From positions 1 through 6,697 of the forward strand of contig JAFGKX010000058.1 in NCBI GenBank assembly GCA_016928375.1: a DNA stretch of 6,697 nt. The letters are read 5' to 3'. The first letter of the stretch is position 1, and each line of letters begins with the position of its first letter. The translations under genes and the position numbers were made by a program. This DNA comes from Candidatus Omnitrophota bacterium (GTDB lineage Bacteria > Omnitrophota > Gorgyraeia > JABMRG01 > JAFGKX01). A model generated the notes under the pieces. The model had not been told where the DNA came from. It made no database searches and saw only the letters and a program-made list of their open reading frames with translations. Shown one piece after another: positions 6,654-6,697 of this stretch.

Positions 6654-6697
6654 CGATCCCTCGCCAATATTAGATGCTCGCACTTGCTCGCATCTTA
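6654..6697. repeat. Non-coding tail with tandem 8-mer and imperfect palindrome, cut by window end
   Basis: These 44 bases follow the last stop codon. TGCTCGCA occurs twice with a 10-base period (6675-6682 and 6685-6692), and the outer arms AGATGC (6672-6677) and GCATCT (6690-6695) are perfect inverse complements around a 12-base middle. There is no T-run after the right arm within the window, so a factor-independent terminator is not shown. It resembles the edge of an intergenic repeat or a larger hairpin, but too little is visible to name it. Confidence 0.4.

Noticed and set aside
6672..6695. Factor-independent terminator after the prepilin peptidase gene
   Set aside because: The perfect stem is only 6 bp with a 12-base loop, and no T-run follows within the window.

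Overview
The window is a stretch of bacterial chromosome carrying seven tightly packed genes, all on the + strand, in the order ilvD (3' end only) - ilvB - ilvN - ilvC - leuA - aroE - prepilin peptidase. Junctions run: 4-bp overlap, 4-nt gap, 26-nt gap, 16-bp overlap, 7-nt gap, 7-bp overlap. No internal promoter or terminator is apparent, so this looks like one transcription unit whose 5' part lies outside the window. The last 44 bases, after the final stop codon, are non-coding and contain a short repeat-like quasi-palindrome cut by the window edge.

Function: IlvBN (acetohydroxyacid synthase), IlvC (ketol-acid reductoisomerase) and IlvD (dihydroxyacid dehydratase) make 2-ketoisovalerate and 2-keto-3-methylvalerate, the precursors of valine and isoleucine. 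LeuA (2-isopropylmalate synthase) draws 2-ketoisovalerate into leucine synthesis; leuB, leuC, leuD and ilvE are not in the window. Feedback control is probably retained at two points: a valine-type ACT site in IlvN and a LeuA dimer regulatory domain in LeuA. AroE belongs to the shikimate (aromatic amino acid) pathway. The last gene, an inner-membrane prepilin peptidase of type IV pilus or type II secretion systems, is functionally unrelated but overlaps aroE and probably depends on its translation.

Organism: the DNA is bacterial, moderately AT-rich by eye, with many AGG/AGA arginine and ATA isoleucine codons and Shine-Dalgarno sites before several genes. The prepilin peptidase suggests a cell with type IV pili or a related secretion apparatus, probably diderm. 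The gene content and protein style would fit an uncultured lineage such as Omnitrophota, but this is an impression, not a demonstrated placement.

The most interesting observation is that the only two nicotinamide-dependent reductases here, IlvC and AroE, both lack the usual NADPH 2'-phosphate-binding residues and carry an acidic residue near the end of the second Rossmann strand. Both may prefer NADH, which would make this an NADH-adapted biosynthetic operon. I see no mobile element, CRISPR array, RNA gene, defence system or otherwise unprecedented system.
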